Source: Deltaproteobacteria bacterium
GTDB taxonomy: Bacteria > Chloroflexota > Dehalococcoidia > Dehalococcoidales > BS750m-G39
Assembly (NCBI GenBank): GCA_013202445.1
Contig: JABMRW010000083.1
Location: 1 to 13,784 of the forward strand
Length of the DNA: 13,784 nt
Reading direction: 5' to 3'
Shown: positions 5,961-12,647 of the stretch, piece by piece
Numbering within the stretch: position 1 is the stretch's first letter
Layout: the number at the start of each line of letters is the position of its first letter
The notes under the pieces: model-generated
The model's database searches: none
Told to the model about the DNA's origin: nothing
Seen by the model: the letters and a program-made list of their open reading frames with translations, nothing else
Translations under genes and position numbers: made by a program

Positions 5961-5997
5961 GGGTGGGGATAAGGGGAAGGGGATGAAGGGGATAGGG
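5961..5997 (+). other. G-quadruplex-forming sequence upstream of ybaN
   Basis: Six G runs lie in 37 bases, including four runs of GGGG (5965-5968, 5973-5976, 5979-5982, 5988-5991) separated by 4, 2 and 5 bases. It abuts the ybaN -35 region. The stretch from 5998 to 6060 has no gene and is A/T-rich around 6003-6020. Confidence 0.5.
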
Positions 5998-6066
5998 TTT
6001 CCTTAAATATATAATTAAAATGATTGGAGGGTGGGGATGTTTTAGTGGGTTAGTGCCTTGACGTTG

Positions 6067-6112
6067 GTGACCACGGACTATTGCCGATAATCTACCGGCG
6101 CACCGTGGTCAC
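6067..6112. repeat. Long inverted repeat directly after the helix-turn-helix gene
   Basis: Perfect 10-bp arms (gtgaccacgg at 6067-6076, ccgtggtcac at 6103-6112) enclose 26 bases with a second, inner gccg/cggc pairing. It starts 4 bases after the stop codon at 6117. Neither side has a T-tract, so it is not a standard intrinsic terminator; it may be a 3' mRNA stabiliser, a Rho-dependent end structure or a protein site. Confidence 0.6.
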
Positions 6113-6116
6113 TGCT

Positions 6117-6467
6117 TTAAAGTCTATTGGCCGGGTGGCTCTTGCGCAGCAGCTTGTTGACGTCCCCCTGCCTTAACCGGCGGTCGCCCCGGGCGCCGAT
6201 GCGGTAGGTTTCCAGCACCCCCTTGTTGCTCCAGCGCCGGACCGTATTGACGTGGACGTTGAGTAGTTCGGCTACCTCGGCGGTGGTGAGCAGGGCATCG
6301 GGGTCGGTGCGGGAGGGCCTTTTCTTGGCCGTGGTTTCGGCATTGGCTATCTGCCTTATCCGCTCCCGGGTTAAACCCAGCTTGCGGCCGATTTCGGCGT
6401 AGGTAAAGCCCGCCTTCCGCAGGCTGGTCACTTGCTCGTGTCTAGAGCCATTCACTCTTTCTAACAT
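6117..6467 (-). CDS. Dual helix-turn-helix DNA-binding protein, 116 aa
   Basis: Two DNA-binding segments lie in one small protein. Residues 20-41 (GFTYAEIGRKLGLTRERIRQIA) read like the region-4 helix-turn-helix of a sigma factor. Residues 59-110 are a MerR/excisionase-type domain (LLTTAEVAELLNVHVNTVRRWSNKG, then a wing R-x-G-A-R-G-D-R-R-L-R-Q-G-D-V). The ATG at 6467 is chosen because GGAG lies 5 bases upstream; a start at 6527 is open but deep inside the previous gene. The gene overlaps the DUF5305 gene end by 26 bases, so the two are co-translated, and it closes the secretion cassette. The role is most likely regulation of the cassette or of an upstream promoter (inference). Confidence 0.85.
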   Translation of the reverse strand: MLERVNGSRHEQVTSLRKAGFTYAEIGRKLGLTRERIRQIANAETTAKKRPSRTDPDALLTTAEVAELLNVHVNTVRRWSNKGVLETYRIGARGDRRLRQGDVNKLLRKSHPANRL

Positions 6468-8088
6468 TGCTTCTCCGCTCCTTACTTTGCTTGGTGATGA
6501 TGTACTGGTACTGGGTTGTCCCATCAATTACATAGTAGATGTGCCGCTTCTCTACGGCGGTGGGTGGCTGGTGGATTACCGGGTTGCCCAGTTCGTCGGC
6601 TACCTTGACCAAATCGTCTATTGAATCCAGAGATATTATCTTTTCGCCAGCCGTCGGTGTCTGGCTGCTGGCTTCGGCTATGCGGTCGGAGTATTTCTTG
6701 CCGGCTGCCAGTGCTTCCTTCTCAAACATGGGGAGCTCCGCCGGTTTGAACTTGTTGAACAGCACCAGCGAGGCTATGAAGAGCATGAGGAAGATTAAGC
6801 CCAGAATAAGCGATGTCAGCTTTACCCCGCCTGCCGATAGCCCCAGGTACCGGCTGTCGTTGGGGATAATTCGGGTGGTGGTGATGGCACCTTCCTGGGT
6901 TAACGATAGCTCCTCGTTCCATGTCAGGGTGCCTCCCCCCAGCTCGGTGCTCAAGGTCTGGGTGAAGACTTCATCTATAACTCCGAACTCTGTCTCCGCC
7001 GTGAAGCGGGTAAAGGCATTGATGGTTAGATTATGGGCTTCCCCCGCGCCCCCGGTTTCGCTGAGGATGGCGGAGAGCAGTTCGTTTAGATAGACGATGT
7101 CTACCGGGAAATCAATACTGAAATCTCCCGTTTGCCGGGTGCTGGGTAACAGAATGAAGGTCTTGCTCCAGATGTCCGGACTCTCCAGGGTGGCGGTTAC
7201 GGTGATTTCTTCGGTTATTACTTCTATCGGACGGGAAGCCTGGAAACTGTAGTAGTAGCTGGTGTCCATCCTTTCTACCAGGCCAAAGGGGATTACCGGC
7301 CCTACCCCCAGCGTTTTCTGTTCCGGGGTAACATAGGGGGTGTATTTGGGGGGTTTTAATGTGTCGGTTTTATACAGTGAGTTCTCTTCCAGGTAGATGG
7401 TGTAATCGAACGTTCCCCGGGTGGTTATGCCCACGGAGTCATCCTGCACCGTCTTGACCAGTTCACCGCCTATTTCGATGGTGCTGCCCGACAGTACTAT
7501 CGGCAGGCTTTGAACGAGGTTTTCGCTTTCCAGGCCTTCACCCAGCCCCACCGTAGCCACGATGTTTATCTCGCGCGTCCGGGTGGCAATCCCGGTTTCT
7601 TCGTCAATGGTATCAAAAAGCTCGTTAATTTCATCGAGGTCAAGCTCAAACTCAACCTTGAAGTTGCCCGTTTTGTCGGTTACCGGCACCAGTTCAACCG
7701 CTTTCTGCCAGAGGTCGCCGTTTTTTAAGACCGCTTCGATTTTTACCCCCTGTTTTACGCTATGCAACAGCGTTGAGTTGGTATCGAACTTAAAGCTCAT
7801 GTCAATTTCGTCCTCAATGAGGGCGATGGGGTACTGGACGTTGGGTGGAGGCTCTGGCGGTTCTTGGGGCTCGGGGCCGAAGAGGTAGGAGGGCTTGAGG
7901 TAGACCAGGTAATCAAACCGGCCGCTGTGCATATAGCTGAGCTGGGAGACCTCCTCTTCCACCTGGACGGGCAGGGCACTGCCCACCAGCAAGCCAATCA
8001 GCGAGATGATGAATATTACGGCGCTGATAGCGGCTACCCTTCTCGTCCACTTATGGATTTTTTCTCTGTCCAAAAATAGTCTTTTCAT
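6442..8088 (-). CDS. DUF5305 membrane protein with duplicated extracellular domain, 548 aa
   Basis: Counting from the ATG at 8088, a cytoplasmic basic leader is followed by a membrane helix (about 17-40), a large extracellular part (about 43-420), a second membrane helix (about 422-444) and a cytoplasmic tail of about 100 residues. The extracellular part holds two related units: GRFDYLVYLKPSYLFG near residue 57 against GTFDYTIYLEENSLYK near 225, and LWQKAVELVPVTDKTGNF near 126 against IWSKTFILLPSTRQTGDF near 306. The tail motif SLDSIDDLVKVADELGNPVIH, then HIYYVIDGTTQYQYII, is the DUF5305 signature known mainly from archaea beside signal peptidases. The ATG at 8088 has AGGTGA 5 bases upstream; the GTG at 8097 lies within that site and abuts the previous stop. 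It is probably an anchor or assembly partner for the exported proteins (inference). Confidence 0.85.
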   Translation of the reverse strand: MKRLFLDREKIHKWTRRVAAISAVIFIISLIGLLVGSALPVQVEEEVSQLSYMHSGRFDYLVYLKPSYLFGPEPQEPPEPPPNVQYPIALIEDEIDMSFKFDTNSTLLHSVKQGVKIEAVLKNGDLWQKAVELVPVTDKTGNFKVEFELDLDEINELFDTIDEETGIATRTREINIVATVGLGEGLESENLVQSLPIVLSGSTIEIGGELVKTVQDDSVGITTRGTFDYTIYLEENSLYKTDTLKPPKYTPYVTPEQKTLGVGPVIPFGLVERMDTSYYYSFQASRPIEVITEEITVTATLESPDIWSKTFILLPSTRQTGDFSIDFPVDIVYLNELLSAILSETGGAGEAHNLTINAFTRFTAETEFGVIDEVFTQTLSTELGGGTLTWNEELSLTQEGAITTTRIIPNDSRYLGLSAGGVKLTSLILGLIFLMLFIASLVLFNKFKPAELPMFEKEALAAGKKYSDRIAEASSQTPTAGEKIISLDSIDDLVKVADELGNPVIHQPPTAVEKRHIYYVIDGTTQYQYIITKQSKERRSNVRKSEWL

Positions 8089-8097
8089 TTTATTCAC

Positions 8098-9273
8098 CTA
8101 TCTGATAAAGAACTGCTTGACCGCTACCGACGCCCAGCCTACCTTGGGGATGGTTATAACAGCCTTGCCGACCACGTTTTCAGGCATTACCGGCTCTGAG
8201 TCCGGTTTGTCATTGGCGTCACCCTTGGTTATGAAAAGTTTGCCGCCTTCTTCCGTTTCCTGGATCTCAATCACCCGGTGCATTATGGTGACTCCTTCCG
8301 GCACCCGGAACTGGATAATATCGCCCAGCTCGACGTTATCCGCCGGCACCTTGGCGATGATGACCACGTCGCCGGCGTACATCTTTGGCTCCATACTGCC
8401 GCTGCCCACCAGCGCCGGCTGGAAGGGGAAAAGTCCCACCGCGAACCAGATTATGGCTACGGCAGCCACCGTGGTGACAATCCAGCCGGTTATGGAGCCA
8501 CTCTCGGCCCGTCTCCCTTTTTTACGCCCGGTCTGAGGTGAGTAGAGGCTGTTTATCACCACCAGCCCGACGATGGGTAGTGCCGTCCCGATAAGCCCTT
8601 TGAACATCCAGGGGAGGTCGGGGAGGATGGGGCTGAACCACCAGAATGCCTGCAGTATCCCGCGGTAGATGAGGGCGGGTATCGGCCCGCCCAGCAGTGC
8701 CAGGAATGTAGCCAGCAGGTTCTCGGCCAGCGACGGCAGCAGGCTGGAGTTGATAAAGCTAATGGATTCAACCTCCGGTCTGATTCCGGTGATCTGGGTT
8801 AGCGGGATGGATAGTAGCGTGAAGATAACGGCCACGAAAGCCAGCGCCAGAAAGGCGTGTTTTTTGCCCATCTGGTTGACCAGCCAGGCCCGGCTGAACT
8901 CCATGCCGAAGAGCATAGCGGCCACAAAAAGGAGGTTGGTTGTTATACCCATGGGGGTGAAGGAGTAGGGGCTTTTGCCGAAGCTGGCGAAGAGTCCGCC
9001 AACGATGAGGAGTACCAGCTGGAAGAAGCCGACCATAAACGCCAACTGGATGATGGCCGTCCTGTCTTTTAGTTTGCCGGCGGTTCTGTACCGGGGTAAG
9101 AGCAGGACTATCCCGCCCAGAATGAGCCACAGGACTGGCTGGACTATATAGGTGCCGAAAAAGCCGCCAATGATCCTGGATAAGCCCAGGTTTATCGCCG
9201 CATAGATGCCGGCAATTATGGCGAAGGTAATCCAGATTGCCCGTTTGGGTTGTATATCAAGAGAGGCTATCAT
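8098..9273 (-). CDS. SipW-type signal peptidase I with an N-terminal multi-helix membrane domain, 391 aa
   Basis: The C-terminal part (about 260-391) is a type I signal peptidase of the S26B (SipW/archaeal/ER) class: a membrane anchor (262-281), the serine motif G-S-G-S293-M-E-P, M-H332-R-V-I-E with His in place of the Lys general base, and KGDANDKPDSEPV (350-362) carrying the acidic residue (D352 or D358). It removes signal peptides on the outer face of the membrane. The N-terminal 245 residues are an extra domain with about six membrane helices, not found in Bacillus SipW (about 190 residues). The neighbouring A-D proteins have SipW-type signals and are the likely substrates. The ATG at 9273 has GAGAG close upstream. 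The stop abuts the DUF5305 gene, so the two are coupled. The peptidase call is secure; the role of the N-terminal domain is unknown. Confidence 0.92.
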   Translation of the reverse strand: MIASLDIQPKRAIWITFAIIAGIYAAINLGLSRIIGGFFGTYIVQPVLWLILGGIVLLLPRYRTAGKLKDRTAIIQLAFMVGFFQLVLLIVGGLFASFGKSPYSFTPMGITTNLLFVAAMLFGMEFSRAWLVNQMGKKHAFLALAFVAVIFTLLSIPLTQITGIRPEVESISFINSSLLPSLAENLLATFLALLGGPIPALIYRGILQAFWWFSPILPDLPWMFKGLIGTALPIVGLVVINSLYSPQTGRKKGRRAESGSITGWIVTTVAAVAIIWFAVGLFPFQPALVGSGSMEPKMYAGDVVIIAKVPADNVELGDIIQFRVPEGVTIMHRVIEIQETEEGGKLFITKGDANDKPDSEPVMPENVVGKAVITIPKVGWASVAVKQFFIR

Positions 9274-9315
9274 GTTCTCTCATACATTGCTTTCTTTATA
9301 TTTTGCATTTTATCC

Positions 9316-9371
9316 CTTAAGCTATCTCCGAGAGAAGTGTCCGAACCTCACCAAAGATAACTTAAGCTATC
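9316..9371 (-). promoter_or_regulatory. Direct repeats upstream of the signal peptidase gene
   Basis: CTTAAGCTATC occurs twice, at 9316-9326 and 9361-9371, 45 bp apart. The second copy sits in a near-palindrome (gataacttaagctatc, 9356-9371). A TAAAAT -10-like hexamer lies just downstream of the first copy on the minus strand, with no good -35, which fits an activator-dependent promoter. No gene is visible in 9274-9447. Confidence 0.4.
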
Positions 9372-9447
9372 ACTAAAAAGCGTTTTTGATTCCCCTGTTT
9401 TATTCAGTTGTGAAATCTGGCCGAGACGAGGGGTTTACCCTGACTGG

Positions 9448-10416
9448 TTAGTCACAGACCACGGCATGGGCCACTACATAGATTTCGCCGGATAAGCCGG
9501 TTACTGCATACCAGTCTGTTGACGCGTTATCCAGGTCATGTGATAAGGGGAACTGCCCCGGGGCAACGGTGTATTCCCCGTCACCGTTTATCCTGGGTAG
9601 AGGTTCGTTGCCGACATACAGGTGGGTTTCGTCCATCTTATAGCCGTAAAACATATTATAGGTAACAATCGCCGTTGAGCCGTTGTAGTTGACGGTGATC
9701 CAGCCGACATGCTTACCCTTGGATATATCGCACTGGGCGGCTCCGGCGTATAGCGGGAACCTATACTCGTCGGGTTGCAGCGGGCCATTGGTCCAGCCCC
9801 AGTTGCTGAAGCCCCAATAGCTAAAGCAGGTGGAGTATAAATAGCTGCGGGCGAAGGCGGTGTCACAGGTCAAGGGAAGGCATATGCATTCGAAGTTCAG
9901 GGTAATGTCAAAGGTAAAGGTGCGGTTCTGGGCATCTTCCAGCTGGGGGATGCCGTCTATTACCAGTTGCCCGCACTTGGTGGTCCAGGGCTGAATGACT
10001 GCCCCCACCTCGCAATCCCCGGTAAGGTCAAGGTCAAGATAACCGGTATTGGGGTTATTTATGGTGATGCCGGTTATAGTGGCTGCCAGAGTGCCGGTGT
10101 TCTTGACACAGAAGTCTACGATTCCCTGGTAGCCGGGGTAGGCGTTATCGATGGTGATGACGAGCTTTTTGCCGTAATCCTGTATAGAGGCTGTGGTCTG
10201 CGCCACCTCTTTAGGCTCGGTGAAGGTGTCTTCGTTGTCATAGGCGTTCACCGAGGTAATGATTACGCTGCAGTAGGTGGGGCAGGCATAGACTATCTGC
10301 TGAGGGCGCCAGAAGCGGTCCCAGTTTCCCCACCCCCCGTTGTAGCAGGCAAAGGTGATCGGCAGGGCGGAGAGAGCCACCACCATCGCCAGTATTAAAA
10401 TAATTGCTTTACGCAT
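9448..10416 (-). CDS. Secreted cysteine-rich protein E of the SipW-type cassette, 322 aa
   Basis: The signal peptide is residues 1-23 (MRKAIILILAMVVALSALPITFA), followed by CYNGGWGNWDRFW. Unlike A-D it has no AAW-T-D motif, so it may be cut by an ordinary signal peptidase. The mature part has 12 cysteines (24, 45, 49, 103, 135, 148, 177, 179, 184, 197, 229, 321), suggesting several disulfides. Residues 86-115 (VITIDNAYPGYQGIVDFCVKNTGTL) match the core motif of A-D, so it belongs to the same beta-sandwich group. The C-terminal part (about 236-322) reads GWITVNYNGSTAIVTYN, then LYVGNEPLP, then YTVAPGQFPL, and closes with YVVAHAVVCD. It lacks the final W-N-E motif. The ATG is 10 bases after gene D, with AAGGGA. 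It could be a cap, adhesin or minor fibre component (inference). Confidence 0.82.
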   Translation of the reverse strand: MRKAIILILAMVVALSALPITFACYNGGWGNWDRFWRPQQIVYACPTYCSVIITSVNAYDNEDTFTEPKEVAQTTASIQDYGKKLVITIDNAYPGYQGIVDFCVKNTGTLAATITGITINNPNTGYLDLDLTGDCEVGAVIQPWTTKCGQLVIDGIPQLEDAQNRTFTFDITLNFECICLPLTCDTAFARSYLYSTCFSYWGFSNWGWTNGPLQPDEYRFPLYAGAAQCDISKGKHVGWITVNYNGSTAIVTYNMFYGYKMDETHLYVGNEPLPRINGDGEYTVAPGQFPLSHDLDNASTDWYAVTGLSGEIYVVAHAVVCD

Positions 10417-10426
10417 AACTTATCCC

Positions 10427-10939
10427 TTACTCATTCCACCTTTCGACACTAACGGACAGGGTAAAGGCGAGGTTGTTGTCCACCTGCTCACCGCTGGTGA
10501 GGGAGATATGAACCTTGCCCGTGGCCGAGATTCCGGGGTCTATCACGTCCCCGACCTCCAAATCGTCTGTTAGAACCGCCGATACCCCCGTATATGTTCC
10601 TAACGGCGTCAGGGTGACGCTCTGGATTTTTATGGGTAGTGAACCGGCGGCATTGCTGACGATGAAGTTGCAGTAGTAGTCTACGTCTTCAAGGGCGCTG
10701 GTAACGTCAATGGTCAGCGTCATCGAGCCGCCGGCGCAGTCAATATCGGTATCGGGAGTATCTGGCTCCTCCCAGCAGGTGCCGCAGGTCAGCCCCGCAG
10801 AAATATCGCCGGTGGAGAGCGAGCCGGTGACGTATATATCGTCGACCCAGGCGCCGTAAGCGGTCCCCATAGCCCCGAGGGCTAATAGCAGAGCCATGGC
10901 CAGTATCCCTATTCTGTTTAAGCCCCGTCTATTTCTCAC
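10427..10939 (-). CDS. SipW-type secreted protein D, 170 aa
   Basis: The smallest of the four SipW-signal proteins. The basic leader MRNRRGLNRIG and hydrophobic stretch are followed by GTAYGAWVDDIYVTGSLSTG (residues 25-44), the SipW-type cleavage region. Mature features are C52-x2-C55 (CGTC), C68 and C90; a core motif LTIDVTSALEDVDYYCNFIVSNAAGSLPIKI (75-105) that aligns with A, B, C and E; and a C-terminus of VERWNE, a shortened form of the shared tail. The start is GTG at 10939, judged from alignment of the leader with protein C; the ribosome site is weak (AAGG). It lies 24 bases after gene C, in the same operon. Probable extracellular structural protein (inference). Confidence 0.82.
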   Translation of the reverse strand: MRNRRGLNRIGILAMALLLALGAMGTAYGAWVDDIYVTGSLSTGDISAGLTCGTCWEEPDTPDTDIDCAGGSMTLTIDVTSALEDVDYYCNFIVSNAAGSLPIKIQSVTLTPLGTYTGVSAVLTDDLEVGDVIDPGISATGKVHISLTSGEQVDNNLAFTLSVSVERWNE

Positions 10940-10963
10940 GCAGTAGTTTACCTTTTTATGATT

Positions 10964-11710
10964 TTAGTCTTCGTATTCGTTCCACTGGATGACGGTGATG
11001 ATGCCGGAAAATCCCAGGTTGCTGATGTTCTGGTATTGCTCTTCCTGGGGCAGGCGGACATGCAGGGCGATGTGCACCATGTCAAACTGGTGGAGCTGTA
11101 GGCCGAGCGGGTAGTCAACGGGGTCCCAGACTGCGCTGCCGGAGGGTTTGACATCGCCGTCAATCCAGGCGCCGTACGTATGGGGATCAATACCTTTAGT
11201 AGGGTCGCCGTTCAGGCCAAGCTCCCAGAGCTGGTCCAGGATTCCGCCCGTGGGCCGGTCTTCAAGGGCAATTTCGGCAACGGAGATCTTGGCCGGTATG
11301 GTGCCGAGGTACATCAGTTCCACGTCCGCCCAGAAGTCAATGCCGGGGAAAAGCCCGCTAAAGGTCATGGTGGCCGAATCAACATCACCAGACACGGTGC
11401 TGGTATCATCAGTTACCGCCGAGGCGATGAGGGTGCCGACTGAGGGCGGATAGGGGTCGGTTTTCCCATAGACGTAGTGCACGACTGTTTCGGGACCGAA
11501 GCCGGTGTCATCGGCGCCGGGGACCTTATAGACAAAGGTGGAGGAAACGCCGACAATATCTATATCCAGGGTGCCGGTGTAGACGGTGCCTTCGATGTAG
11601 ACGCTATCGGTCCAGGCGGCATAAGCCACCCCCAGCGACCCGAGGGCTATCACCAGGGCGAGGGCGAGCACGCCTATTCTTTTGAGCCCGTTTCTATTTC
11701 TTCTAATCAA
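10964..11710 (-). CDS. SipW-type secreted protein C, 248 aa
   Basis: The leader MIRRNRNGLKRIG and hydrophobic helix are followed by GVAYAAWTDSVYIEGTVYTG (residues 27-46), the SipW-type signal. The mature protein has no cysteine at all, unlike A, B, D and E. The core motif MTFSGLFPGIDFWADVELMYLGTIPAKI (115-142) matches the camelysin/TasA pattern of a Pro-Gly turn, then an N/L-x-G-T-x-P-x-K-I strand. The C-terminal part parallels protein A (LQLHQFDMVHIALHVRLP against VQMHYCDYVLAVLCLDLP) and ends VIQWNEYED. I place the start at TTG 11710: AGGAGG lies 8 bases before it, while the GTG at 11719 lies within that site. The gene follows a 180-base G/C-rich gap after B. Probable paralogue of A and a structural subunit (inference). 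Confidence 0.85.
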   Translation of the reverse strand: MIRRNRNGLKRIGVLALALVIALGSLGVAYAAWTDSVYIEGTVYTGTLDIDIVGVSSTFVYKVPGADDTGFGPETVVHYVYGKTDPYPPSVGTLIASAVTDDTSTVSGDVDSATMTFSGLFPGIDFWADVELMYLGTIPAKISVAEIALEDRPTGGILDQLWELGLNGDPTKGIDPHTYGAWIDGDVKPSGSAVWDPVDYPLGLQLHQFDMVHIALHVRLPQEEQYQNISNLGFSGIITVIQWNEYED

Positions 11711-11719
11711 TTTGTTCAC

Positions 11720-11898
11720 CTCCTACGGGTGGTGCGGGGAAGGCGGTTACACCTTGCCCACCTCCCAGTCACGGGAAGGGTGAAAGACTCACTAACGCCT
11801 TTCCTTCTTCCCCTGACGGGGAGAGGGGTCCGGGGGGCGGGGGTGGGTTACACCCCCGCTCTCCCCTTATCCTCTTTTTTTATGTGCCTAGTCTAGCT
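11720..11898 (-). repeat. G/C-rich intercistronic hairpin region between genes B and C
   Basis: No gene is seen. The centre is a perfect 9-bp stem, gcgggggtg (11837-11845) with cacccccgc (11851-11859), with G runs at 11818-11821, 11825-11828, 11832-11837, 11839-11843 and 11845-11847 that could also form a G-quadruplex on the plus strand. No T-tract follows on the minus strand. It may be a partial attenuator or an mRNA-stability element. The C ribosome site AGGAGG is at its downstream end. Confidence 0.5.
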
Positions 11899-12561
11899 TT
11901 AAGACCCTAGAGGGTACTCGTTCCACTGGACGCCGACTATCTCGATGGTGAAGGTCAGGGTATCAAGCTGGTCTTGAGGGCAGGGCTGGAGGGTGTGCAT
12001 CCAGAAGCTGAACTCAGGCGAACGTCCGTCAGGATCTATCTGCGCTCCCCAGTTATTACCCCACTGGATTTCAAAATCGTAATAGCCATCCTGGTTGAAG
12101 TCAATCTGGACGTAAGGTACGCCTGTGCTAAACGGCTGCCCGTTGATGAGAATGTGGTCAATTTTCAGCGGGATTGTGCCACAGTTGAGGACGTAGAATC
12201 CAAGCTCGTTGAAGTTGCAGGGGTAGGCGTTGTGCAGAGTAACCTCAAGAGTCTTGCCATCCTGGCTTATTAACTGCTCACCCCAGGCAACATTCTTGTC
12301 CAGCTCCCAGAAGTACCCTTCTTCAGTTTCAAACGCAAAGCCATTATTGCAGGTATAGTCGGGGTTAGCGGTAGGGTAATCACCGCCCGGGTTAACGGGT
12401 TGGTCATCATCCAGGAGGTTGCAATCGGCGAACGCCATGCAGAGCTCGCCGGTGTTGACCGTGCCGGTGATGAAGACGGTGTCGGTCCAGGCGGCGTAGC
12501 CGACGCCGAGGGCGCCCAAGGCTATGACCAGAGCCAGGCACAAGATTCCAAATTTTTTCAT
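11899..12561 (-). CDS. SipW-type secreted protein B with an EF-hand-like calcium loop, 220 aa
   Basis: The short leader MKKFGILCLALVIALGALGV is followed by GYAAWTDTVFITGTVNTG (residues 21-38), the SipW-type signal. The mature part has six cysteines (41, 47, 71, 115, 127, 194) and a core motif LEVTLHNAYPCNFNELGFYVLNCGTIPLKI (105-134). A separate feature is D154-F-N156-Q-D158-G-Y-Y-D162-F-E164, which fits the DxNxDGxxDxxE calcium-binding loop of EF-hand and dockerin modules. The C-terminus is VQWNEYPLGS, the shared tail with three extra residues. The ATG has GGAG upstream. It lies 86 bases after A. Cysteine bonds and calcium would suit an extracellular structural protein; assembly with A and C is inferred. 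Confidence 0.86.
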   Translation of the reverse strand: MKKFGILCLALVIALGALGVGYAAWTDTVFITGTVNTGELCMAFADCNLLDDDQPVNPGGDYPTANPDYTCNNGFAFETEEGYFWELDKNVAWGEQLISQDGKTLEVTLHNAYPCNFNELGFYVLNCGTIPLKIDHILINGQPFSTGVPYVQIDFNQDGYYDFEIQWGNNWGAQIDPDGRSPEFSFWMHTLQPCPQDQLDTLTFTIEIVGVQWNEYPLGS

Positions 12562-12647
12562 GTAGTTATTCTCCTCTTATCCCCTCCACTTAACGGGAGT
12601 GGGAAATCGGGGCGCGGGACTTTAACCCCGCGCCGGTCCTGACTTTA
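12562..12647 (-). repeat. Intercistronic hairpin between genes A and B
   Basis: An 8-bp stem, ggcgcggg (12611-12618) with cccgcgcc (12627-12634), has an 8-base loop. There is no T-tract after it on the minus strand, and gene B's GGAG site follows about 40 bases on. It is similar in placement to the hairpin between B and C. Confidence 0.55.

Noticed and set aside
6468..6527. Longer start for the dual helix-turn-helix protein
   Set aside because: The added residues are Ser/Thr-rich, lie deep inside the DUF5305 gene and have no ribosome site, whereas the ATG at 6467 has GGAG at good spacing.
8538..9273. CPBP (CAAX-type) protease in the N-terminal domain of the signal peptidase
   Set aside because: The E-E-x-x-x-R and H-x-x-x-N/H motifs are absent; only a general multi-helix pattern and a lone Y-R-G segment are seen.
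9967..10398. Open frame on the plus strand within gene E, and similar ones opposite genes A-D
   Set aside because: These are compositional shadows of the secreted-protein genes. The minus-strand products have signal peptides and shared motifs; these do not.
10345..10416. Protein E as a lipoprotein (F-A-C at the end of the signal peptide)
   Set aside because: The residues before Cys24 (I-T-F-A) do not fit a lipobox, which needs a small residue at -2 and usually Leu at -3.
11818..11866. Intrinsic terminator between B and C
   Set aside because: On the coding (minus) strand no T-tract follows the stem. On the plus strand the T-tract is about 14 bases away and there is no gene to terminate.
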